DNA of 64,000 nucleotides from Schizophyllum amplum (taxonomy: Eukaryota > Basidiomycota > Agaricomycetes > Agaricales > Schizophyllaceae): positions 1 to 64,000 of the forward strand of contig VDMD01000029.1 in assembly GCA_007026445.1 (NCBI GenBank). Reading direction: 5' to 3'. Positions 25,304 to 35,500 of the stretch are shown piece by piece; the stretch's first letter is position 1, and each line of letters begins with the position of its first letter. The notes beneath the pieces were generated by a model. The model had not been told where the DNA came from. It was given only the letters and a program-made list of their open reading frames with translations, and searched no databases. The translations under genes and the position numbers were made by a program.

Positions 25304-27001
25304 ATGATCGATCCTGCCAGCATCACCCTAGCGGTTGGCGTTACCAATCTCGTTCTGAGAGCATGCGGCTTCATCCCGATACCACGCTCAGTGTCCGAAC
25401 ACCTGAAGAAGGATGACGCGCTCATCGCGGAAGCTTACGACTTGCTGGACAAGCATGGCGCTCAGATGGAGGATATCCTGCTCGAAGCGTGCTGGGACAA
25501 ATTGCTTCTGTTAGTATAGTCGTCTTTCTGGTCGGTTTCTTGCTCTGACATCCAGCCCGCTTTGCAGAGCTGAGGACGCGAGGAGAGGCCTTGAGCCACA
25601 GGTCTCGAAATTCCTCAAGAGGTGGAACCCATCCAATATGATCCACGCGCAGAAGGTCTCTCGACTGTGCAAGCAAGCGCGCAGGGAATGTCGCGTAAGT
25701 ATCCTGACGGATCTTTACATAGTTATTGATGATACTGTGCTCTAGAACGCATCCAACGACACCATCCGGGCCAAGAATTACACTGAACGAGCGACTCGCA
25801 CTGCGCGTAATGCCCTCCTCGCTGCTGACATTGGTGAGCAAGATTGGACTCTAGCTGCAGGCATTTCTGAACAAATTTGCAGCGGGCGGATCAGTATCTC
25901 AGGTAGCATCTCAGATGATCGTATCTTGCCGTGATATCTCATGCACTTTGTATGCACAGGCTGGCCGTCCAGTGCACGACATCATCCTCGTTAACCCTGA
26001 CGACTCGGAAGGGGAAGGAACCGCCACCATCTCGAGCAACGTGTCTAACTCTGGTAAGCACGTCGTATTGCAGTGATTTCATGCAGTAGCGCTGAATCCT
26101 TGGACTCCTTAGATGTCTCGACGATGGTTAGTTCATTTATGAAAACTGACCTCACTTTGCCGGCCCACTCATGCTCGTCTAGGATGGTAATTCTTCGATC
26201 GAGCGCCCGAAATCGCCGTCTGTGTTGATTCATGTGCGATCGCGTGAGCTCGACACCACGACGGGTGAGGGATCTCTCAGCCTACAGCACGCTGCCAACG
26301 AGATCGCCGGAGAGCGAGCGGACACATCCCACGACGGATCAGACGCCCATAGAGGTCAGTCACCATTTCGTCAGGTTCGACTTACGACTGACGAAGCTCT
26401 TCACAGCAGGCGATACCACTCAAGTGAGCCGATTGATTCACCCTTTCGTACCGCCTCATTGTACACCGTAGGATGTCGGCGAGCTCCGTGCACGTCTGCA
26501 CGTAGTGACAACCAAGCTCGCACAGGGTGCGGCTGAAATGACAGCGGCCCTGAGCGCCCTCACTGAAGAAATGCAAGACGCGGCCTCAGACATGCAGACC
26601 GCTAGAGCGATGCTCGCCAGTCTTCGCCTCGACAGCGCGTCTGTGAAGAGCTATGAGATACATGTGTGTACATCTCGTTGCATACACGTATTGACGCTGA
26701 TCATACCCACTTTAGCCCGACATTGTCACGGAACTGACGGGCTCCGACTATTTCTCGGGCGGACAGGTTTCTGACCTTATCAACACTGCCGCATCTGGTA
26801 CGCGCGCTGTCTGTCGGACCACGTTGCCAATCTCACCAGACATCCTTTAAGGAATCTACGGCGCTCAGAACATCTCTGCTCAGCAGGCGACAATGATGTC
26901 GATCGGTGGGTCTTTTCATTGACACATTATTATATATGCGACGACAGCTGACGCTACTACCAGGATCCGTCACGGATGTTTACAACACCAATCTCGCGTG
27001 A
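25304..27001 (+). CDS. Hypothetical helical protein with many small exons
   Basis: I do not recognise the family. From ATG 25304 (MIDPASITLAVGVTNLVLR) the frame runs through about eleven exons to a TGA at 26999-27001. Several exons are very short, for example about 20 bp around 25882 and about 14 bp near 26112. All introns have GT-AG ends. The first 20 residues are hydrophobic and could be a membrane anchor or signal. Later exons are Ala/Glu/Arg-rich and helical: VSRLCKQARREC, RATRTARNALLAADI, and the long ELRARLHVVTTKLAQGAAEM to LASLRLDSASVK, which looks like a coiled coil. The C-terminus reads YFSGGQVSDLINTAASGIYG. The clean splicing across eleven exons argues for a real gene. Function is unknown; the layout of a hydrophobic N-terminus plus coiled coil is common in lineage-specific basidiomycete proteins. 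Confidence 0.6.
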
Positions 27002-27714
27002 ATGGAACTTGTGAAGATCTGTTTCTGGCGACGGGATGCGCCGGCGCAGCCACACATCCGACTTGGGATGATTTTGCGTACTTTTCTATCGACCAGGCTG
27101 TGCCTGTCGATATTGTCTCTGCTAGTGTTGACTGAGCCTGCTTAGGCCCGGGCGTCCACTCTTTTTCTTGCATACTCGTGTCATGCTTCCCGCCTGGCGA
27201 ATTGATCACTGCATTCAATCTCTACGTCCGTGTAATCCTCTATCATCCTACGCATTTTTCACTGCGGTCAAGATCCTCTCGTCTCCGTATGTGGACATCA
27301 ATGTGTTTGTACTGGACACTACTTAGCTCGGATCTTGTCAATGGTCATTGTGTAAGCGGAATGGTGGCGGAACTTTGCCCCCGCCCTCCTGCCGCTTTCC
27401 AGTTTTCCTGGCAGCAGTGGCGGCTTGCTCCGTTTTTTGTTCATCAATGTCACTCTGACTTGTTGATTTCTGGCACTCCCAACTGAATAGGTCTCACTGA
27501 TAAGCATTTCGGGGCGCACTATAAAGCAAAGAGATCAGTGTTGACTCTATGGTGGTAGCGAAAAACAAGGTACAACTGGACTAGAGGAAGCGCCGGCTGC
27601 GCTCGGCCTTAACCTTGCTTGCTATGGGGCTGGATGTCTGCCTTTCGGACTTACGGGCCGAAAGAGTCATTGTTTATGGTTATGTACGGAAAATGACCCG
27701 ATGAAAAGGGTGCG
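27002..27714. other. Intergenic, no gene assigned
   Basis: The 3' flank of the hypothetical gene at 25.3-27.0 kb, followed by sequence with no protein-like frame. A plus open stretch at 27178-27486 has no visible motif. Confidence 0.5.
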
Positions 27715-28475
27715 GAGAGCAGTGTTCGTCCGAAGGCCTTAAAAATGGGGTCCGTGAATTTTGAAGGCTTATAGGCTTAATTGAAGGCTTAGGGCTTAAG
27801 GCCTTAAGGGCTTTGTCTATAAATAGCCACAACAATACGACACCATAGTACAGGGCCAGCCTGGGGCCAGCAAAGTCATCTGTACCGTTTTCGACCGCCG
27901 CGCAATCCTCGCTGTCTCCTACATCACCCTCTCCACCATATAAGGCGCACTGACCGACTTCCAATGCATGCATAAGCTCCCGCTCCCTTAACGGTCCGAA
28001 CGGGAGGCAGATCACTGAAGATCTCTTTCAGCGTCTTCTTCGGGAATGGCGCGATGCGTTTGGCGGCGGCCTGCTGAGACGCGAGGCGCGTTGATACCTC
28101 GTACTCAGGCTGAGTGGGCATCTCATCGGCACTGTCCTCGGATGACGCCGCAATTTCGTTGCGCTCTGCCTAAGCGGTCATCTCCGTGCGCCATCCAGCG
28201 CGCGTATTGACGAGTAGGCGTCCTCATTCGCTTTCGTCTTTGTTATTCTGGTCCTCTCAAACTTTGCGGTAGGGGGGAACTTCTAAGAGGGCCTTATGGT
28301 TCGTAAAATGTGAGATGTAAGACGCGTCCCGCTGGCGCCCGGCCGATGCCGACGCGCTCATCACGTGACCGTTGAAGGGCTTCAGAATGGCCTTCAGGGG
28401 GCCGCGTTGTCTGAAGCCTTCCTGAAGGGGTCCTGAAGGGCTTCAATCTTTGAAGGCCTTAGGGCTTCGGGCAAA
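27715..28475. repeat. AAGGCCTT-rich region, possible decayed non-autonomous transposon
   Basis: The two ends of this stretch are full of variants of the words GAAGGCCTT, GGCTTAA and GAAGGGCTTC. On the left they fall between 27720 and 27815, including a TTAAGGCCTTAA palindrome; on the right between 28372 and 28472. They occur in both orientations and sit about 550 bp apart around a region with no such words. Clusters of short repeats near both ends in opposite orientation are typical of hAT-like and other DNA transposons. A short minus-strand open stretch (about 27924-28121) in the middle shows no transposase motif I can name. I saw no clear target-site duplication. The identification as a mobile element is an inference. 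Confidence 0.4.
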
Positions 28476-28815
28476 CACTGGCGGAGAGACCTTGCAATCA
28501 AGCGAAGCTGTGGTTCAAGCGGCCTAGGACGCGTCTAGGTAGGAGTACGTATCGTAGACGCGGCTGGGAATGCGAGGGGTGTGAGCACGTCAGAGCGAGA
28601 GGGAGGAACCCAGCACTCGACGAGGGCTGGGGTTTGTCGGGTCGGCCGGCCGCGGGGGGCGGACTGCAGCGGCGGCGCACGTGGGTCACGTGACGCGCGT
28701 CTGCCGCCACCCACAACAACCGCGGACCGGCCGACGGAACGCAGAGACAGACGACGAGCACAGCCTCAGGCCAGGCGGAAAGGGCCTGAAGCAGACCCGT
28801 GCTACCCAAAGCGAG
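28476..28815. other. Spacer before the fragment of copy A
   Basis: GC-rich stretch without a convincing gene. It ends abruptly where the similarity to copy A begins. Confidence 0.45.
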
Positions 28816-29367
28816 CGTTCACCAGAGGGCGCATGAACTCTAGGCCTAGTCGCGCAGAATGGAATACTATATTGTTCTAGGGTTCTCTCAAGCCCTTCGC
28901 GCGCGAGCGTTAGTCACAAACTGTGATAAGGCGAGGTTCCACTCACGTCCAAGAAGTCCTCGCGTATCCAATTCCCGAGAGAGTAAACATCGGTAGGGAA
29001 GGGATTGTGTGGCTTGAGCAGCCCGCTAAAGGGATCTGCGGGGTCGTCCCCGACGAACTCGGGGACGGTCTTGTCGCCAGGCAGGATGGCGAAGTCCAAG
29101 GGCGGCGGATCGACCGTGTCGTACTGAGTAGACAAGCCGAAGTCGATAATATGATACGTGACGGGTCGCTCAGTGCGAGTGTACAATGCATGCCAGTTGC
29201 CTTGAAAGTCACGGCGCTTGTCTTGATGGGCGGGGTGGAAGGGAATGGTGTGCAAAGCCGACCCGTCCATCACGATATTCAACCCGTGAATATCTCTGCG
29301 CAAGATTTAAACATTGCCGCTGCCAGGTCGTTCGCGGAAACGTACCGATGAGCGATCCTGTTCTCGT
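28816..29367 (-). pseudogene. Kinase-like fragment F, duplicated piece of copy A
   Basis: Nearly identical by eye to 13185-13735 of copy A. It covers the exon from the HRDIHGLNI motif through IIDFGLSTQYD, VPEFVGDDP and SLGNWIREDFLD, the following intron, and the start of the last exon. It lacks both the N-terminal exons and the C-terminal tail. On the left, similarity stops around 28816, within what would be the last exon. On the right it stops at 29367, inside the short exon that encodes the LHENRVAHR motif. Immediately beyond, from about 29378, the DNA matches the 3' flank of copy E. The piece has no frameshift relative to A, so it was copied recently. It cannot make a kinase by itself. Confidence 0.85.
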
Positions 29368-29419
29368 ATCATAATATGATACAAGGATAACCTGTAAGCA
29401 TTGGCTGCCAACGGGCAGC

Positions 29420-30763
29420 TTATTTCGTGAACGGTGACGGCACCACGGGACGTCGCAAAGCCATGAGCTGCGCGCGGCGGGCCCAATGACTAATGGAAAG
29501 ATACATGCTGTACATCCAATTGTCCCCTCTTTTCCTACGCGGGAACGCAATTTCCAGCTTGACAAGTTTTCAATGAGGGTTCCATACTTGGCTAGTACTT
29601 GATCCATAGTCGGCCGCTCGTCAGGCTCATTGCGGGTCATCTCGTCGACCAACGGTCGGAGAAACTCGAGACCTAAGCGCTTCGAAGAATCAACTCCCTG
29701 TACATGTCTCGTCAATTTGTCGTCCACCAGCAGACGCAGAAGCCGGCTCACCTCTAGAAAATCCTCGCGAATCCAATTACCCAGACAGTACACGTCGGTG
29801 GGGAAGGGGTTGTACGGGTTATCAATACCATCCCCGAGAAACTCGGGCACTGTCTTGTCGCCCCCGCGAATAGGTATCTCCAAAGGAGGTTGGTCGAGGC
29901 AGTCATATTTGATGGACAGGCCGAAGTCGATAACGTAGTACTTGACCGGTCGTTGTGTGCGAGTGAACGAAGGGTACACGTTGCCTTTCCAGTCGCGCCG
30001 CGTACAAATCTCAGCCGGATGGAATGGAGTCTTGTACAATGGCCCGCGTCCATCATGAGGTTGAGCGTGTGTATGTCCCTAAAATGCTGTTAAGCCAGGG
30101 TCTCCGTCGAGCGCCGGTCTCAACGCACCTATGAGTGATTTTGTTCGCGTGCAAGAATTGGATGCACTGCGCGACGTCAGTTTAACAAACATGCGAGAGC
30201 ATAAGCAAGAGCGTACCTCGATGACCTGCTGCAAGCAAGCGACGACCTCGCCCACAGTGTCGAAGCGCGGCTGGTCGTATTCACGCAGCAGAGGGAGGAC
30301 CATAATATGTGTGCCGTCTTCATCAGGTACCGGGAGCACCTCGAGCACTGGAGCGCAGTGGTTACGCGGATCGACAACAGTAGCGGGAAGAGAGCAGCGT
30401 AGCTATCTCGAGCTCAGCCGGATGGCGGCGCTTATTCACGCGCTTCAGGACAATGTATGCCCGTCTGACGTGCGCGTCGCATCGAGGATGTCGGGGAACT
30501 TTGGAATAACCAGGGTTCAATGAACGACATGAGCATATGAGTTTACTACTCACTGACTGCGAGTAGCGGTCCTCCGCGTCCAGAAATTCGACGCCTGGGT
30601 CGTGCCAAGAGGGCTTCCAGCCGGGGCGAAAGCGCGGTCGTAGCATGTACCCCCGATTCTCCAGCCAAGACTGGCGATCGACCCACCATTGCTCTAACGG
30701 CCGTATCGTGCTGACGAGCCTGCGCCTAGACTGCTGTACTGGCGAATTTGAGTGCAAGTCCAT
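29420..30763 (-). pseudogene. Kinase-like copy G, sister of E, broken
   Basis: A close copy of E: VQQSRRRLVSTIRPLEQWW, RFRPGWKPSW, VLKRVNKRRHPAELEIATL, PRFDTVGEVVACLQQV, TPFHPAEICTRRDWKG, IDFGLSIKYDCLDQPP, IRGGDKTVPEFLGDG and GLEFLRPLVDEMTRNEPDERP. Here the five-G run that is short in E is complete. But G has its own losses: one base in the MMDA-PLYK segment near 30046, at least one near 30375 in the SSDPRNHC region, and one in a G run near 29525 (four versus five in E), which throws the tail out of frame. A start would be near 30763 and the stop TAA at 29420. So E and G carry different, complementary breaks after duplication. Confidence 0.85.
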
Positions 30764-31225
30764 AGAGATCGATTGTGGCACGCGGTCGACCAGGTGGGAG
30801 TGACGATGGCGCGGACGTGGGGCAAAAGAAAGAGACGTCGTCCTGACAGCGTCCCTCGTCGAACGGATCCGGCGGTGGGCATCCCCCAAATCAAAAAACG
30901 CCCACACAGACTTCCCGTCTTGTTGTTCTCTTTAACAATAGAGAGACGTCCTGGAACAGAAAGAAGCTGATGTTAGGCATCGTTATTGAAGGTAGAGGAG
31001 TGCATGGGACTATATGTACTCATCACCATGAGAAAGACGTGCAGTCAACACATGGATTCGAAGGCAGACGGCCATCCCGTCGTTCCGATTCGATGTGAGG
31101 CGGCTTTCCGGTGACCTTCTCGAACGTCCGTTGAGTATTCGTAATGAGCGGTTTAGCTCGAAAATGATAGATGAAGCAATTGAATACAGCCGAGTTGAGC
31201 GTACTACGTGGCCACAAAGGGATGC
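30764..31225. other. Spacer between copies G and H
   Basis: No gene seen. Contains the upstream side of copy G and the 3' flank of copy H. Confidence 0.5.
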
Positions 31226-32595
31226 TCACGACTTCGAGCGAGAAGGTATAGCTGGGCGTCTCGCAAGGATGAACCTCATTCGACGCGTCCAATGCGCCAC
31301 AGAAAGGAAGAAACTGTGCACGGGGTGATCACCCTCCTTGGACACGCGAGACCGCAGCTTCCAGGACGAAAGCGAGCCAACGATGCTTTCAAACCTGTCC
31401 ACGACATGGTCCATGCAAGGTCGCACGGTAGGTTCTGCTTGACACATGTCGTTGACCAGCGGACGAAGAAATTCGAGTCCATGTCGCTTGGAGTGGACAA
31501 CGTAGGCGCTGTGCAGCATCTTGCTTCCCTGCGCAAGGGGGTGTGAGCACCGAGAAGAGAGGTGATGGATATGCACTCACATCTAGAAACTCCTCACGTA
31601 TCCAATTGCCGAGGCAGTATACATCGGTAAGGAAGGGGTTGTGAGGCCGCAGGGCACCGCGTACGGGTGAGATGGGTCGTCGCTCGCCCATTCGGGAACC
31701 GAACGGTCACCCCCGAGGATCGCAGGCTCCAAAGGTGGCGGGTCAACGCTGTCATACCGCTTGGAGATGCCAAAGTCGATGACATGGTATATCACAGGCC
31801 GTTGAGTGCGCGTGTGACGAGCTCGCCAGCCGCGTCTGTAATCGTAGCGCATATACCGGGCCGCGGGGTGGAATGGGACGGCGGACAGGGGAGATGCATC
31901 CATCATGAGGTTCAGTGTGTGGATATCTCTGGCATATGCGTCACTATGTGTGGACGCACTATGGATAGCAGGACCTACCGATGAGATACCTTGTTCTCGT
32001 GCAAGAACTGCACGCACTACTCGACCTTTGAGTAACAGTGGAGACGCATGACAAGAAACACACCTGGAGAATTTGACGAATACAATCTACCGCTTCCCCA
32101 ACGGTGTCAAAACGGGGATCACCGCATCTGCGCAGCAAGGGAAAGACTAGGATTTGCGACCCGCTGTCGTCGGGAACTTGCAGAACTTCAAGGACAGGTA
32201 TACAATGGTTACGGGGATCGGAGGACAGCGGCGGGGAGCTGAGCATGGTGGTTATTTGCACCTCGCACGCATTGTGTTGATCCACACGCTTCAGATAGAC
32301 CACTGCGCCATCAGACCTGCGTCTCGCATCTAGCACGTAACCCCACTGTTGAACGTCAAATGGTGGACTAGGAGTAAGGCAAGACACGCACCGAGCTTGG
32401 AAGGTGGTCCTCTGCGTCTATCAGAAACATATTGGTACCATACCAGGACGGTGTCCATCCGGGCTGGTATCGTCGACGAAGCAGGTATCCTTGGCTGGCG
32501 AGCCACGGCTGGTGTATGACCCACCATTTCTCGTGTTCCCCCAGCTCTTCATGGAATTCCATGGGAGTTATCCGATGCGGAAGTTCGAAGGGCAT
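31226..32595 (-). pseudogene. Kinase-like copy H, one frameshift
   Basis: An older, more diverged family member: HEKWWVIHQPWLASQGY, RRYQPGWTPSWYG, the lysine in VVYLKRVDQ, SSDPRNHC, PRFDTVGEAVDCIRQILQ, HRDIHTLNLMMD, a DFG variant IDFGISKRYD, VPEWASDDP, LTDVYCLGNWIREEF and GLEFLRPLVNDMCQ, ending RRPAIPSRSKS with the stop at 31226. Start is ATG 32595 or the later MEFHEELGEHE. All introns match the other copies. One base is missing near 31660, between SHPY and ALRPHNPF; adding one restores the family length exactly. Everything else is open, so this is either a single-hit pseudogene or a sequencing fault. It is the last copy of the array. Confidence 0.75.
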
Positions 32596-33049
32596 GCAGA
32601 GCAATGGTATGGCCGAATGAAAAGATGGAGGGCATGGGGAAGAGATATATCCGCTCGTTGCCAGTCATGAAAGAAGTGGGACATGTTCGTGGGACTTGTG
32701 AACATGAGGTTCAATTGCGAAGTTCAGTCGAGCGCGACGATGGGAAAGTTCAGGCAGAGTTCAGGACTCCAACCAGAGTCCAGGCGTCCGGCCCGGGGAT
32801 CACGGCCCGCGGTATTTGCAATATTCGCGGGTGTAAACCCAACTTGAACATAACGTCGACAGCGTCGGCGTCCGTACCACGCCTCCACTTCGAGTCGACG
32901 TTCACTGCTCCTACCATGCTACCCTCCTCCATCACGGGATTAAGCCTTCTCGAAAGGATAGCCTTGGCTGACACTTCCCCAAATGGGAGCCGCCCCCCAC
33001 CGTCATACGCCGGAATCCCAAACGAGGTGCGACGTCCCAGTCCAACGCA
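32596..33049. other. Intergenic between copy H and a small plus-strand gene
   Basis: Probable divergent promoter region. A plus open stretch (32604-33053) runs through it but has no protein-like motif. Confidence 0.45.
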
Positions 33050-33575
33050 ATGAACGTGGATGGCGTCGAGGAGAGGCCAAAACGGCGCAAGGGCAATACC
33101 GAGGCATCCTCTTCTGCGGCGTCTAAGCCCAAGCCCAAGCCAGTCAGAGGCAAATCTTTGAAGGTAGCCTGGAAAGGGCTACCTGAGCACCGTAGTAAGC
33201 AGCGTCATTGAGGTTGTGTGCGGACCATCCCGAGCTCATCGAACTCTAGAGAAAAAATACCCTGTCTGGCCGGACTCCTTCCGCGACGAGATTGTATACA
33301 ATGAGCGCATGGACATGTCGCTTGGGTGGAAGGATATCGTCGACGGGAAAGGCCAGACAATGGAGGGGGCTCGCAGTCTGCAGAAAGGTGCCTCCGAGGC
33401 TTATGCAGAGTACAAGAGCTTGTTGGGCGAGGTGGGATGTGAGTGGGCCCCGTTTACGACTCTGCGAGCCGTGGTCGCTGATTCAGCCCTTCTAGCGCAC
33501 GACAATGATCCCACTGTGCTGTTGATACGCAAGGCTGGGCTTAGAGCTCGACAGCTTGCGTTGTCATCAACCTAA
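33050..33575 (+). CDS. Small hypothetical protein with basic N-terminus
   Basis: Two exons give an open frame of about 160 residues: ATG 33050 (MNVDGVEERPKRRKGNTEAS), a 40 bp intron at 33195-33234 with GTAAGC donor, then KKYPVWPDSFRDEIVYNERM, ARSLQKGASEAYAEYKSLL and EWAPFTTLRAVVADSALLAHD to a TAA at 33573-33575. The first 45 residues are rich in Lys, Arg, Ser and Pro, as in the leader of many basidiomycete F-box proteins, but no F-box follows. It may therefore be a truncated remnant of such a gene; that is inference from composition only. No catalytic motif is seen. Confidence 0.35.
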
Positions 33576-34932
33576 GAAGGGTGTACAACGCCGGTACAAC
33601 CCCTGGCAAGGACGGCACGTCAAGTACGTACACTCCATCTCTTGCCTCCGAGTCGATATTTCCAAGATCCTTCGTCATTCCATCTCGTCTGTCTTTCGTG
33701 TGCTCCCCGATGATTGTCCTGCTCGACCTCGTTACACGTATTCCGTGCATGCCTCCCCGCTTGCCAGGCACTTCGCCCGGCTCGTTGCCTGCCCATGGGC
33801 ACGTCCAATACCCTGCCAGGCAGCTGCTATATTCTTTCTTCAGGACTGTTCGTGCGCTTCGGTTACATAGAGTGTACCTGCCACTATGTGTAGTTAGCGG
33901 CTTGTACTCAGGCGGCCCGCCTCGACGGCGTACATGCCATGTAACTTGCGTTTGTTCAACTCCACCGTGTGTCAGGCGCTCCTCGACCTCGCGCAGGCAA
34001 GCCCATATCCTCGTCATCACCTGCTGTTGAGCAGGACATATTGGGCGTGTACGTTGAGTGTATGCCACCCAGTCTTTACGTCGGGTGTGGGTGGCGCTCG
34101 TGCTTGGCACAAGTGCCTCAGCCGAGAAGGCGCGCTGTGTCCTGGCCGTGTGTATTGACCGCGTCTTGGCGTCCATTCAAACCAGGCTTGGCCACAAAAG
34201 ATTTAACAATACACCAAATGCGATACGATTGGTTCCAGTGGATAGTTGGGGCTCTACGTCAGTCGTACTGTAGGTATACGTAGCTGCGGTGCTGATGGTA
34301 CACTAAGATGGTCGAGGAGACTAGGATAGCAATTCCAATGAGTCGAAGTGAATAACTGATACTAGTGCGCGCAGCGACATGCGTAGACGGTAGTACGATG
34401 CCTTTCGGCGCCGTGGAAGGGCGCTTGCATGGGTTACGACCTTGAATGACATCCTCAGTAGGTATCCGTCCGCGAGCGTACCTGCCGAGTGGCGGCCGCG
34501 CGTGCCACCCGTATGAGACCGGATTGCAAAGAGCGCGAAGGCTTCTTCCGTGTCGTCGGGCTTCTGCAAGCCTGCATGGCGCATGCCGGACGTAGAGTGG
34601 CGGGGGCAGGCCCAGGCGGCGCGGGTTCATCGTGTTGGCCAGACGGCCGTGCACTCAGCCACAGCAGGCCCCCATGCAGCGAATACATGATGATGCTGTT
34701 ACGACGCCAAGCGAGCCTTGTCCCGGGGCGTGAGAATGTGGAATACGCCGCGCTTCGAAAGCTAGCTGGTGACGCGTATAGTTGCCGCGGCACCGAGCGT
34801 GGGCCATTCCTCCCTAGATGAGGGTGCGGGTGGCACAAGATGGAAGTGGTAAGCAGCGGGGTTGGCGAAGCGCGGGGTATGATTGGCGTGGAGTCCATGA
34901 TCGGCGGGCAGGGGTCCACGAAAGGGGGAGGA
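33576..34932. other. Long stretch without a convincing gene
   Basis: Open stretches of 60-210 codons exist on both strands (the longest on minus at 33541-34176), but they overlap each other and lack motifs or consistent splice signals. I assign none. Confidence 0.45.
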
Positions 34933-35500
34933 TTAGCGCTGGTCCCAGTAGTAGCGCGCGGGGGGCTTGAAGTCGGTCGAGGAGGGTCGAGACGAGGGGC
35001 GGGAGGAAGTGGCAACGCGGGGTGGCTAAACAGAGAGTCAGTATAAGATAAAGGGAATGCATTTCGACTCGACGCACCTTGGCTATAGGCTCCTGAGACA
35101 GGCGCTTCTCCTGCATGGACAATTTCTCGTGCACGGACATGGACGACTTGTGGTGCACCGACGACTTCTCTGCAACGGACGACTTGCAGGACTTGTTGCG
35201 CACGGACGAGCTGCCGCGCCCGGTAGACTTCTCGCGCGCAGACTCCTGCGCGGCCTCGAGATCCCGTCTGCGCTGGCGCCGCCGCTTCGCATAAACGAGC
35301 GTGCCAATGAGACCAGCGAACACCACGACTGCAACACCTGTCAGTGTGGCCCCTTTGAATCCAGAGTGGCTACGCACCGAACACAATAATCATCGCAATC
35401 TCCCAGGACTCCCCGATGTGCGCTTGCGAGCTGCTCGCGCGTCAACAAACCGCGTCCACCGAGTCAACAAACGCACTCACCCGTCTTCGTCTTCAGCCAT
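34933..35500 (-). CDS. Small single-pass membrane protein
   Basis: A four-exon gene for about 140 residues. It starts MAEDEDG at ATG 35500, continues SQAHIGESWEIAM, then a single hydrophobic helix (IIVFGVAVVVFAGLIGTLVY), a basic stop-transfer AKRRRQRRR, a Ser/Lys-rich region with repeated SSV(A/H)(E/H)KSS-like units, and ends STDFKPPARYYWDQR with TAA at 34933. All three introns have GT-AG ends (donors GTGAGT, GTGCGT, GTGCGT) and keep the frame. The short acidic N-terminus followed by a strongly basic flank predicts N-out/C-in topology by the positive-inside rule. The hydrophilic tail would then be cytosolic and could be phosphorylated. I do not recognise the family. Confidence 0.65.
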
